A DNA stretch of 64,000 nucleotides from Hemileia vastatrix. Lineage: Eukaryota > Basidiomycota > Pucciniomycetes > Pucciniales > Zaghouaniaceae. Of the stretch, positions 1-10,968 are shown one piece after another. The stretch is from assembly GCA_030280995.1 (NCBI GenBank), contig JASXTE010000009.1, positions 2,202,501 through 2,266,500 of the forward strand, given 5' to 3'. Position numbers and translations under genes: made by a program. Each line of letters opens with the position of its first letter. The stretch's first letter is position 1. The notes under the pieces are model-generated. The model searched no databases, had not been told where the DNA came from, and was given only the letters and a program-made list of their open reading frames with translations.

Positions 1-1
1 A

Positions 2-2843
2 TTTGTCACCAAGACATGCTGTGCTAAGTGCTTTGCTGTTGATGAGTGTAACCCGAAACACCCACCATTAATCTTATCTTTTACTCAACCTTTTTATTCA
101 TCCTCAAAGTGCTATTTGAAAGATTTAGAATGGAGAGAAGAAACTATTAATTGTGATGAAAGTTTGTATTTGGCTAAGTACAAACAAGAAGAAGCAATCT
201 ACCCTCCTTGTAAAATGCTTCATCACAACAGTTTGGTTGACTGGATTTCAGGAAAGCGTCAACTAATCAAATTCTAGATGCTGATTGAGAAATAAAATGA
301 TTTTCTATAAAACATGGAAACGGGTGTGATGAAAGATGTATTCAATGGTTTTGTATAAAAATATTTTTCAGATATTTTTATGAATCAAAATAGAAGAGTT
401 GATGGATATACAAAAACATAAGGTAATTTAATGTTTAGTTTATATGTTGACTGGTTTAGGACAGGCGGAAGTTGTATTTGAGGTTGTCAGAAATCTGTGG
501 GTTATATCTTGTTGGTGTGTATGAAGTTTCCCCCAGAAGATTGATACAAAACCAAAAATCTATTTTTGTATGCTATTATTCCTGGTTCAACTGAGCCAAA
601 GATTGAGAAAATAAATCTTCTTCTGAAGCATCTTGTCGATAAACTAAAGAATATATGGGATGAGATATTTATTGAAAAAACACCTCACTATTCACGAGGC
701 GGAATAATAAGGGCTTCATTATTCTATTTAATAGGAGACATTCCTGCAATGCAAAAGATTGCTGGTTTTGTAAGTCACTCATACACTTAGTTCTGTTCTG
801 TCTGTCATATTTTAAAAGACAAAATCAGTGATCATCCACTTGAAAAATTTCTTTACATACTCATGAGGATCATATGCACTGGACAGAGAAGTGGAAAAAG
901 TTTAAGTCACATTGGGAGCAGGTAACTATTGTTAGGAGTCATGGAGTTTAATGGAGCAAGATAAATAACCTTGTACATTAGCATCCTACGGAATATTACT
1001 CAATTGACTTGATGCATTCACAAATGGTTGGAAATCTTAAAGATCACAGTCTTAATTTTTATCTAATACAAAATTCAACAATTGACTTAGAAAAAAAGGT
1101 GAAAAAGGAAAAAATTAACATGTAAGAAGAGACAATGATGATGCACATTCTGATATATTTCTAAAAAAAGTAATATAAAAAAGGTAGAAGCAACTTAATC
1201 AGCAGTGATTCTAATAATATTGAGCCAGTGTGATGGCATAAAAGACTACAATATACAAGTAAAACAAGACTCTCACAAACATATGTAAGAATGGATAGTG
1301 AAGGAGCTGAATCAAAAGGATCAAACAGAAGGACAAAGTCATTAAGCTCTGAAAATCACTTTCAAACCTTAGAGTTTGGCTCAGAACATGCTTCTGGAAG
1401 TGGAAGTGGAAATTTGAACTATAACTTAAGGAAAACGAGTATTAGCATATCTGAAAGTGAAAGATATAATTCATTCCTTGAGAATATTATAAGTAAGGAA
1501 GATAAAAAGAAAGGCAAAGAGAACAAAATGGAAACAAAAAGAAATCCAAAATTTTCAGCCACTGAGCTAAAGGCAGTGTGGAATGTGATTGAGCAAACAA
1601 AAAAACCCCCCTGGATTTCACAAGTGCCTAAGCAAGTAAGATCTAAAAAGTCAGGTTCCCTCAAAGCTGCGGAGTGGCATGTAATTTATACTTTTTACTT
1701 TCCTTTGTCACTTATCCCCCTTTTTGTAGAGAAATTTAATCAAGCCAAGACATCAGTGATGTCAGAAGACAAACCTAGATAATATTATCTTCTTAAATCA
1801 CTCACCACTTTAAGTTCAATTACCAACTTTTTGAATTTAAAAAATGTATTAACCAATGAAGTTGATAAATTAAAACAACTGCTATTGAAATATTGTAACT
1901 TCTTGTAAAAAGGTTGGAAAAATATAAGCTTTAAGCCAAATCTGCATTTCACTCAACATTTTCCAGAAATGATTTAACTTTTTGGTTCACCTAGAGGTAT
2001 GGCTACTTGAACTGCTGAAAGAGTTAATAGTATATTATCAGAAGTTCTAAAAAATCATCATCCAGGTATTTATTTTGGTAATTGGGTTCTTAAAAATTCA
2101 AATGAGCTATTTTATTTTTATTAAACATAGAAGAAATACCACACACTATGCTCAAGCACTGTCATCAGAAGTATAGGGTATTGGAACTAGGTGAAGCTGA
2201 AGATAATGCTCAGTATGGATCTAATATTAAAAAAATTGAACACAATACAAAAAAAGTTATATTCATTTAACTGAGGCATTATTTACAAAATGGGTAAGGG
2301 CACACTTGAGAAAATAGACATCTAAATGGGCTTTGTTACCATCAGAGAAGGTAGGAGACCGGGTAGTTGAAAATGTAGCAAGTATATTAATCCATGGAAT
2401 GTTTTATATGACTCATGACCAGAATTCTGGAAATTATAACATTGAATTCTACTTTAGAAAAGATAGTCACTTTGGGTATATCAATCAGCTTTTTAGTTCA
2501 AAGAACAATAATGAAAAGTCTATCTAATGGTAAGTCCATTTAAAAATTTTATGCCAAAAAATACAAAAAAAGATCCCTAGAGGGGTTTCCACAAGTGCAT
2601 TCCTGTTTAGTAAGAGAAGAAAAATCAACACAAATTGTGATAAATCAAGATTTAAATATTGGACATGTGGCCACTTTACATCACCAAAGGGGAATGTTTG
2701 GAATAAAGTACAATGTTATCACTCCTGTTGGACTTCAGACACTAGTATGTAAAAAAATTAAACAACATGGAATTTTATTTTTGACCATATATTTGAAATT
2801 ATTTAGGATTGGTAAGAATTTGAAGGATTTTGAATCTTTGTAA
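2..2843 (+). pseudogene. Tnp2-like CACTA transposase, broken by stops and frameshifts
   Basis: Relic of the transposase that binds CACTA ends and cuts them. Pieces in order: a Cys-containing N-terminal stretch open from 2 to 277, ending near LHHNSLVDWIS; a core piece 566-790 with IIPGSTEPKIEKIN, SRGGIIRASLF and AGFVSHS, continuing past a TAG into FCSVCH; a piece 1291-1782 with PPWISQVP and LKAAEWHVIYTFYFPLSLI; then FKPNLHFTQHFPE and TAERVNSIL (about 1930-2080); and a C-terminal piece 2333-2527. These match, in the same order, conserved blocks I know from fungal Tnp2 proteins (PGPKEPS, GRLVRCAL, TAGFASHSH, SWV..P..LG, GKLKADEWR). There are several in-frame stops, so no functional protein is expected. 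Some gaps between pieces may be introns rather than damage. Confidence 0.82.
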
Positions 2844-3238
2844 TAGATTTTTGGAACAGCTAGCAGCAAGATTAATAAAAAAACTTTTTGAGATTTTGCC
2901 TAAATGTTTAAGCACACGATAAATAGGGCATTCTTTATGGTTTAGAAACCCTGCTATTAATCAGTGACATTTCATTGTAAATTTACTTTCAAATAAAAGG
3001 AATTCAAAGTACTATACAAAGTCTATCTATACTTGAAAAAAATTATAAATAGTCCAGAACAAGTCTTGAGAAAACTAAGGACCATACTTTACAAGCCAAT
3101 AAAACCAAGTTTTCCACTAACTTTTACGCTTGAATATTTTATTCATTAAACTCACAATTAAAGTTTATAGCTAATTTCTCTTTAATATTATCTTGTCTAT
3201 ATTCTGAAATTTAATAAATTTTTTATATAAATCACAGA

Positions 3239-4160
3239 ATGTCTAATACTGGTTATGCTATGCAGGTTGATACTCTATTAGCAAGTAACTTTAAAGGTAA
3301 AAATAATCCTCCCCCTCAAAATCCTAGAAAGGGTGATTCAGGTCCTGTACCCCCTGAAAATGCTAGAGAAAATACAGGTAAACCAAAGCCTCCTCCTCAG
3401 TCTTCATCAGATCCCCAAATTTAATCAACTGATTACTCTTCTAATATCACAAATACAGATGATCAATCTGCACCTCATAATTTTCAGCAGCAAGCAGAAG
3501 GTGTAGAGAATGATTGGGCTAGTATGTTTTTGAATCAGTTTATTGGAAAAAGTGGGTAACAAACTTCTACTAACCCAGAAGCCAGTACCAATGTACATGG
3601 TGAGTAAACTTTTCCAAAATGCTTTTATGTTTTAAAATAGACTTAAAAATTTTTATTCTCAAAATATTTTAGTTAATCCCTTTCTTATAATTTGAGCTAC
3701 TGATCAGTGCAGAATACTTGATGCTAGGTCACTTCAAAATGAAAAAAACTTGTGAATGTCTAGAAGCATAGTTACAAGGTGTGATGTACCAAGGAGCTCA
3801 GATTCTATTAACAAAAATATCTATCACTTTTTGAAGTTATGTCTTGGTGGACCCATTAATGTATCTGAGTTTTCTAATGGCCCAACAAACAAAGAAGTTA
3901 CAGACTGGAAGAGTTGGCATTATTACAAGAAATTGAATATTGAAAAAAAATTAAAACAGGTTCAAAACACACCACAGGCAACTTCAGCTGCTGATCCTCA
4001 ATTTATTTTAACAAATACTGCCATGTTCTTACTTTCCAAAATTCTTCTACTAACTTCTACTTTAACACCTCAGCCCCAAGGACTAAAGGGAGGACCTTCT
4101 GCACTGATCTCTGTAAAACAAAATTTGGAAAGAGAGCTTCAAGAAGAAGGATTTTGTTGA
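3239..4160 (+). pseudogene. Second ORF of the CACTA element, unknown function, probably spliced and broken
   Basis: Two open stretches on the transposase strand. The first (3239-3424, open after the stop to about 3600) is rich in Pro, Gln, Asn and Ser (PPPQNPRKGD) and ends at a good splice donor, CATG/GTGAGT, near 3599. The second (3756-4160) starts inside an open frame after a possible acceptor TCTAG near 3761; it is richer in Lys and Gln, with a predicted helix near NIEKKLKQVQ and a second near VKQNLERELQEE. No domain is recognised. Its place between Tnp2 and the right terminus suggests the second, end-binding or accessory protein of CACTA elements, but nothing in the sequence proves this. 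The stop at 3422 means it is probably dead. Confidence 0.45.
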
Positions 4161-4640
4161 CTTGCTTTTGATTGGAACTGTCAAAATTTCTCCTAGTCAC
4201 AATGGAATCAAGTAATGGGGAGTGTAGTATCAGAGAATTGTACTAAGTGGCTCTCAAAATTGAAAAACATTGATTCAGCAAAACTCAGGTTTACACCAAT
4301 CATTCTTGAGAAATAAGTGGTCAACTAAAAAGGAGATTTGAAAGTTGGACAGCCAAAAAAGTGAGGTGATTGAGGCAAGTTGAAAGGAAAAGAGATCAAG
4401 AGCACAGATAAAGTGTTATAAAACAAAGGCATTTATTCAAATATAATAACTAAAGAAAGTCTTTTACTAATTTGATTTTATTTTAAATTTTAAAATACCG
4501 TTACAATATGGCAAGAAAAAGTGCATTGATCATTTTTATCTCAGCTGTAATTTTTCTGAGAAGACTATGCACTGAACACTGAGCATGCCAGCTCTTGTGG
4601 CATAAAATCTTAGTTGTTTTTGGATGGCAAATGGATTGAG

Positions 4641-4684
4641 GGGTTGGCACCTGCTAGCAGGTGCCAGGTGTTTTTTTTGTGGTA
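4641..4684 (-). repeat. Right terminal inverted repeat of the CACTA element, with 20-bp palindrome
   Basis: The terminus reads inward on the minus strand from TACCACAAAAAAAACACC into the exact palindrome GGCACCTGCTAGCAGGTGCC centred on GCTAGC. The same arrangement, with different flanks of the GCTAGC core, recurs at nearly every other element end in the window. Confidence 0.8.
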
Positions 4685-5215
4685 CCTTATGGAAGATTTC
4701 ATGGATAACATAATAGAAGTTTTGGGTCAAACATTGATATGTTAAACACCAAATAAAACATATATTTTAATAAAAAAAAGTAGATAATAATAGTATTTTT
4801 TCATTTTTATCTGGTATTAGTTTAATAGAAGATTTGAAAATTTTAATGGCTCCAGTTTTACATGTTTCTACCTCCACTCATCATTTTTTCTATTAAGTTA
4901 AAAACTATCTGCGAAAAAAACAACGTTTGGTTATTTAGAAGCCAACTTTTCTAGATTTTAAAGATAAATCTTCTTCACTTCCTTATAATTAACTTTCAAC
5001 GTATAATTCAATTCCTCGTTGCACGACGTCAACGGATTTTTTTCACCATAAATAAAAGTTAGAATGTAAAAAATCCGTTTCGTGAGTTTGATCAAATTAT
5101 CAATTCGTCCTCCTGGAAGTTAAAAATACTACTGTAAGCTAAATTTTTATCCTTTGAAATAAAAAGAAAAGGATATCCACATATATCCACACATATATAT
5201 ATATATATATATATA
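4685..5215. other. Intergenic, AT-rich, nothing recognised
   Basis: No gene is seen between the CACTA right end and the MITE. It ends in an (AT)n run at about 5190-5215, the site into which the MITE inserted. Before the MITE arrived this was probably 3' flank of the minus-strand gene at 5371-7554. Confidence 0.5.
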
Positions 5216-5428
5216 TACCACAAAAAAACACCTGGAACATGCTAGCAGGTGCCAATCCCTAAATCCATTTGTGACACAAGAATAACTCTGATTTGATTCC
5301 ACGCAAGTTAGCATGCTCAGTGTTCAGTGCGAAGTCTTGCCAGAACAATTACAGCTGAGCTAGAACTGAATCAAATCAAAGATAGGGATTGGCACCTGCG
5401 ATCAGGTGCCCACATTTTTTTTCTGGTG
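5216..5428. mobile_element. 213-bp CACTA-type MITE
   Basis: Left end TACCACAAAAAAACACCTGG, right end (minus) CACCAGAAAAAAAATGTGGG, each followed by a GCTAGC- or GATCGC-centred near-palindrome ending in CAGGTGCCAATCCC. The flanks are ATA on both sides, a possible 3-bp target duplication, but this lies in an AT microsatellite and is ambiguous. The internal segment around 5310-5350 (GCATGCTCAGTGTTCAGTGC) is the inverse of 4535-4580 in the larger element, so this is an internally deleted derivative of that family. Its right end overlaps the last exon of the gene on the minus strand. Confidence 0.8.
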
Positions 5429-7554
5429 ATATATATATGAATTTGAGGGGAAGTGAATTCACCTCTCGAAGAAACAACGAAATCTCGTGATGCATAGGAC
5501 ACACTCGCAATAAAACGTAAAACTCTTAAATATATTTTTTGGTTGTCCTTTAGTGTTTTTAATGATTCTTTTGCTTGGATAATAAGTTTTAGAAGATAAG
5601 TCATTTGATCATGATGTGCTATATGATCTTTTTTCCTGCGTATAAAACGCGTTAAGAGTATTTGTTTTGAGTTAGTGGGAGATAAGTTTGCGTCTTCTAT
5701 CTTTTCAAATAAAATTTCAGTTAAAAAATATAATGCTTGATATTTGAAGTCTAAGCGTGATGTTAAAGAAGGCAATACAATTAAGTACAACCAAAAACCA
5801 CACGCACACAACCAAGATAAAAGATAAAAGAAAGAAAGAGAGAAAGAGACAACCCCTACCTGGAGAGTAATCTTTTTTACTATATCTCATTGTTCTTTGA
5901 ACACTTTTCCGAAATTGATCGTTAAAGAAACCTTTTTCCTGAGACAATTGCAAAATTTCTTGGCAAGACTTTAAATTAGTTCTAAACTCTCCCGCTAAGC
6001 TATAAGCCATTGATTGAAGAATTAAAGGGCGAAAATTATATTGTGTCTCTATGTAGTTCTTTTCATCTTCAAGATCGTTTTAAATTTTTCCGAAAAATCA
6101 AGATTTCAGATTATTTATTTTTTTAGTTAGTCATGAATAGTCTCGTTAACTTACTTATCATTGATTGCTGAGAAAGGGTAAAGGCGTCTTTAACGCATCC
6201 AAGCAATGCCAACCCTCTTAGAAGTTTCCGCCCCGCTGCGTGCGCTACAACATAGTAATAAGAATAATGATAATCAATAAGCCCAATCGTAATACTTTAC
6301 TACCAAAAACAAAGCAAAACCTTAAGAATGACAAATTTTTACCTCTAGTATCTCTCTCAGTTGGAATAGTCAGGAAACAGATCCATTGTATAACTTCATC
6401 TCGGATGTCTTTATTGGGTGGTGTACTTGGACTCATTTCCCAGTGGATACCTTGGATATTTTGAGTGTAGGTGTCGAGTTTTTTAGAAATCTTTTTCCAG
6501 AGTTCTCTCAAGGTCGAATCTAGGGATAAACATACCAGAAGTCTAATAAGTGGAGCTCTTCTTATAACTTTTCAAGTGACTTACGAGTAACTTTTTCATT
6601 ATACTCAAAAGCAACATAATTTTTAAACAGAGCCCACTCTCTATTCCAAGCTTCCTGTCGGTTCCATTCCCAGTACAAGTCCCAAAACAAATATGTACCT
6701 TTTCTTTTCTTTTCAAATTCATTCAAATAAAAATCTAAATTAAGCGTCTGCTTAAGCAGTTTTAAATTAAATTTTCTATTTTCTTCTGAGTAAACGGGTA
6801 AAACGTTAATTTTTTCTTCAATCGGATTTCCTGAGATAGATGATAGTGTAAGATTTCTTGAGGTTTGAAGATTGGTTGTGGGAGACGATGAAGTGACAGG
6901 ATAGTCATTCCTATTCATTATTTTTCTTTCACTCCCAACTGCCGAATCTGAAGCTGAATAAAATATGACAAGATTACGTGAATTTAATGTGTAACTTTAA
7001 TTATCATTGCCTGCAATTCAATGGACTATCCCCCCCCCTTGCTACAAAAAATAATTAAAAGAAAGATGGTCTCTACCGGGGTCTATCCAACTGGGAGATA
7101 GCGGTGTTAAATTCAATCCATGATTAGCGTACATGTGCTGACTTATCTCACTCATCGAAGAGGATTTCACCAAGAAATCAGACGCAAAAGTGTTTGAAGT
7201 TGTTTTTCGAGCTTCTTTACCTGGCTGGCTGATATCATCGACAGACAGTTATGAAATTTCAGTACATGAGGAAGTCGGTGGAACTGTTAAACAACAACCT
7301 GACCTTTCAGAAGATGAAACTTTTTTGTCTTGGATTGATGATACTATGGTCTTAATTGGAGATGGTTCTAGCTCTACAGAGCTTTTGGGAGAGTAGTGAA
7401 CGTTGATTGGGTTTGGAATGGTGGAAGTGTTGAAGGATAATTTTCTCTGTTTCTTAGAAACCCCACATTTTTCTAACTCAGTATTACATTTTCCACCTAA
7501 ATTTTGAAGGTGTATCATCATTAAAATCTTAAAAACTAGCAGGATTTTACTCAT
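5371..7554 (-). CDS. Six-exon hypothetical protein (505 codons), rust-like, 3' end recruited from a MITE
   Basis: Function unknown. Exons on the minus strand: 7554-7304, 7228-7077, 6953-6585, 6519-6343, 6048-5860, 5750-5371. Introns are 75, 123, 65, 294 and 109 nt, all GT-AG with a GTAAGT donor at 6584. Phases agree at every junction (2,1,1,1,1), and the summed length, 1518 nt, is exactly divisible by three. The start at 7554 begins MSKILLVFKILMMIHLQ, a hydrophobic stretch that could be a weak signal peptide. Ser/Thr/Pro-rich residues of about 30-180 are followed by a charged helical part (for example LRELWKKISKKL and YLFWDLYWEWNRQEAWNREW). No known domain is seen. The first intron has a less typical GTCAGG donor; without it an in-frame TAA ends exon 1. 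The last 19 codons (from ITRKKMWAPD) come from the MITE, so the original C-terminus is lost. It could be a secreted or other lineage-specific protein. Confidence 0.68.
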
Positions 7555-9346
7555 AATGTAATTATATGATAAAAGCTCGGTCAGACTGTGAAAACGAAGT
7601 GGGTTCTTGTAAGAGTTATTTATTAGCTATTATGGAGAATGCGCTGTTACAGTGGTATTGTGGATTACATATAATATGCTATTATCAGGAAAATATAACT
7701 TTGTAACACTGTCTGCCCATTTGGACGAAAGAGATTCGTGATACAAATTATGTTAGGATAGATGACATGCTGTTCACACTCTTCACCGATCCAACATAAG
7801 TTTGAATTAATCTTCTGTTAAATTATTTCTGTTGTCTACTTCTCGTTAACTTCGTTTTCTAACTTTATACATCTCATCACACATTAAACTTTAATATTCC
7901 TCAACAAGTTAGACTTCCATTATTACTCTTCTAATGTTTTATACCTCGCTACCTAATTGATTCTTCTCTCTTTTACCTTACCAGTTATGAACTATTAACA
8001 CTATATAAGGTGGATGTCTCTCCTCTTAGTTCGACATCCGTCTTTCTCACCACTTTGGACCTTTACTTACCTATTTCTTCTGATCATCTACTATACTTCA
8101 TTGACCTAGATCCTTGACCTTCTCCTCACTTGACCTTGACCCTGCCTTATTGGCATTGACATTTAACTTATCAATCTGACCTTTACTATACACCTGTTCG
8201 CTACTTCTTTACATTTTCAAGCAAGGAATTGGGATTAAAGACACGGGAAGCAAACCGGTGTCACATTTTCATTTTGAGTGACAATGTTCCGTGTGCAAAA
8301 CGCGGCAAGAGATCTTGTAGAAGGTTGCCTCAGTTCGAAGCTTCCACCTACCGCGAGCATAATTGTCAGCCAGGCTACTAGACTTACCCAGTAAATAATT
8401 AATTATTTAATGGGATAGAGCCACGCATTTATTCCTTATTTAATTTAATTTTACTTACTTTGTAATTTACTTAAAATAATTTAACTGATTAAATAATAAG
8501 TAAAACAAGTAAATAATTAAATTGAATGTTCCCATATTTTTATCCCATGAGAACGTCCTCATGACAGTATAGAGGTGAGATAAAAATATATTAATACTGA
8601 ATATTAAATTCAAATTATTTCAATTACAATTGACATTTATAGAAAATTTAAAATAAATCAAATAAATTGACATATACAGTAAATACACTAGACTGGTACA
8701 TTCTTTATAGAAAAACTTTAATATTTGCAATATCTAATTGTATAATTTTCTCTTTCTCTCCTACTCATGTATATAAATTTTTGACTCTGTAGTTTCTCTC
8801 TTTTTTGCCTATATTAAGGCCTCTCATTCTGTCTGGTTTTCTTCATTCCATTCTCATCTTACAATTTTATTATATTTATATAAAACACATTTATTACTAC
8901 TAGTACTACTTTAGTATTTACATCTACGTAATTCTAAGTTTTTCAAGTAATAATAATAATTACCCTTTACCTCTTCCATTGAGTATTAAAATTATAAAGA
9001 TAAAAAATTATGTACCTTTTAAAATCTTGAGTCTTCCACCCTTCACCACTGTTGGACTGCCATTAAATCTTCTAGACCAAAGGGAACCCTCTGAAAATAA
9101 TGGTGTCAATGTTTCAAATGTAAAATGTGACTTCATGTGTGGTTTTAAAAGGTGACAACTGATCTTGCACATGTCACACACTAGTCATGCATCATGCTAG
9201 CATGTTGTTCATGGGATCATAATTGAATTGTGCGTTGCTAGTCTGATGCATGCACTGTGAGAAATTTTTGTGATTTCATGTATATTAACTTGTTTGTGGC
9301 ATGGGCTCTCACACCATGTCACATTGTAGAAAGAGAGTCCTATAAT
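7555..9346. other. Intergenic region upstream of the minus-strand gene
   Basis: No coding region is supported. It should hold the promoter of the gene starting at 7554. A patch of less AT-rich DNA at about 8225-8400 and a perfect 18-bp palindrome TAAATAATTAATTATTTA at about 8392-8409 are visible, but no element boundaries could be set. Confidence 0.45.
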
Positions 9347-9607
9347 CACTACGCAATATAGGGGGTGAACTTGCTAGCAAGTCCTCAACCTGAACTCAGA
9401 TGGAACTCAGATGGAACTCAGACTGAACTCATACTGAACCCATACTGAACTCTAATTGAACACCCACCTAAAACTTTTCTTCTGAGTGGTGTTCATCCCT
9501 GATTGTATGGTTCCTTTGTCAATAGCTCAAGGTGTGTTCAATCTGTGGTGAGTTTGGGTCCAAGGTTGCGGACTAGCTAGCAAGTCTGCCCCCCATATTG
9601 TGTGGTG
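9347..9607. mobile_element. 261-bp CACTA-type MITE, target duplication AAT
   Basis: Left end CACTACGCAATATAGGGGGT and right end (minus) CACCACACAATATGGGGGGC are both followed by an ACTTGCTAGC-type palindromic core. AAT flanks both sides, matching the 3-bp duplications of CACTA elements. Just inside the left end lie repeated copies of a motif of about 11 bp, related to TGAACTCAGA, at 9380-9455. Such subterminal repeats are usual transposase-binding arrays. About 9347-9512 is homologous to the whole MITE at 36810-36975 in the opposite orientation. Confidence 0.85.
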
Positions 9608-10299
9608 AATACTAAGCTATAGACACAATCCAAGATGAGTTGGTTCTACTTTCTAAATAATAAAAAGAAGTGCCTGCCACTCTAATATTTAAAGAAATTG
9701 TAATAATGTGTATAGTGATGTGAGAGAAGGTAGAGTATAATAGGGGGTGTCAAACATTACCATATATGCCTGGCAGACTTCAGTCTCAAAACGCCATTCC
9801 AAGATGCTATCATAAATGGAAGACTAGGGTTTAGAAATGTCAAATATTTGGTCAAATAATCAATCAAATACTTCCTATTCTCCCACCATATCCCCAACTA
9901 CAATTCAGACCACCAATACACACATTCCCACAATCAACTGTACATCAGACCCCTTTGCTCCCAACCCCACATTATCCTGGAATCCTGCTTAAATTTATGT
10001 ATTCATCCATTTCAGAACACATTTCAAAACACATTTCTGAATGTATTTCATAAAACATATCCTAATCATCATGCAATTCTCCTTCCAGATTCCAAAAACT
10101 CTCATCCTCTTTACATATGTTTCTGCCCTTTCATCAAGGTATGTTTTTTCTTTTTCTTCACAGCTTCACATGTTCCTCATTTTTCTCTTCAAGCCCCTTC
10201 CAAAAATTACCTAAGGTTAGTGCTGCCTGATCCTTCTTCTCTTTTTACTGACTTTTTTCCCTCTTTGTATTTTTTCCTTTTTTTGGGATTTTTATTTTC
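9608..10299. other. Intergenic, nothing recognised
   Basis: No coding region or element boundary was found. Short repeats of CATTTCAGAACACATTTC type occur near 10010-10045. Confidence 0.4.
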
Positions 10300-10675
10300 A
10301 AAATTGCTTTGGAAACAGTCCCAGAAAACTTGTTGACTGTTTCAGAGTGTTTTTGGTATTTTTTTTTGCCTTGGAAATGTGCTTGCAGCATGCCCAGCAC
10401 ATTTCTGAGCATTTTTACTAACAATTTTTTTAAAATATTATTTTCAAATAGATCCAGAAACAGTACCAGAAAATTTCTAGACTGTTTCCAAATGTTTTGG
10501 TAGGTTTTTTTTGGCCTCAGAAACATACTGGAAGCATTCCCAGCACATTACTAAGCATTTTTACAAACATTTTTTAAATTTATTTAGAAACAGTACCGTA
10601 ACATTTCTGCACTTATTCCATGCATTTTGGTAAGTTTTTGTTTTTTCGCCTCAGAAACATTCTGGAAGCTTCCCT
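10300..10675. repeat. Three imperfect tandem units of about 140 bp
   Basis: The block 'aaacagt.cc.g.aaa.tt' followed by 'tttggta' and 'cctcagaaa' recurs at about 10313, 10455 and 10589, giving spacings of about 142 and 134 bp. Short open frames on both strands across it arise from the repeat and are not taken as genes. The next 290 bp, up to 10968, hold nothing recognised. Confidence 0.6.
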
Positions 10676-10968
10676 GTCACCAGACGGCCTACCCACAAAG
10701 TCAAGGGTGTTCCTGAGTAAGTGAGAATGGTAAGAGTAATAGGGGACTACTTCAAGGAAGTGATTAAAAGATACATCAAAGATAATTTATTTTCTACAAG
10801 GCAAGTTCAAGTTGAAAAATAATGTATGGTAGAGTAACACTAAAATTAAATGAGTCTCATGAAGGGCTGCAACTTAATAATCAAAATTCATTTAGGAGCT
10901 TTAAGAAGTCTGAACAGAAATTATATATTAAGAAAGGTAGGGAACAATAATACCTTTTGAACAATTTA

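Larger units (their letters stand above)
1..4684 (+). mobile_element. CACTA (EnSpm) DNA transposon, decayed, left end outside window
   Basis: Right part of an autonomous-type CACTA element. It carries a Tnp2 transposase relic (2-2843), a second ORF (3239-4160) and a right terminus at 4684. The terminus, read inward on the minus strand, starts TACCACAAAAAAAACACC, where the first T replaces the C expected for this superfamily. It then has the perfect 20-bp palindrome GGCACCTGCTAGCAGGTGCC (4646-4665). Tnp2 upstream of a second ORF is the usual layout of CACTA elements. The left end and target duplication are not visible. The last 150 bp (about 4535-4684) are shared in inverted orientation with the MITE at 5216-5428, which shows they belong to one family. 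Confidence 0.8.

Noticed and set aside
8225..8400. Less AT-rich patch that might be an LTR or RNA gene
   Set aside because: No terminal repeats, target duplication, tRNA fold or coding frame could be supported.
10245..10526. Frames on both strands
   Set aside because: They overlap each other within the 140-bp tandem repeats and are products of the repeat.
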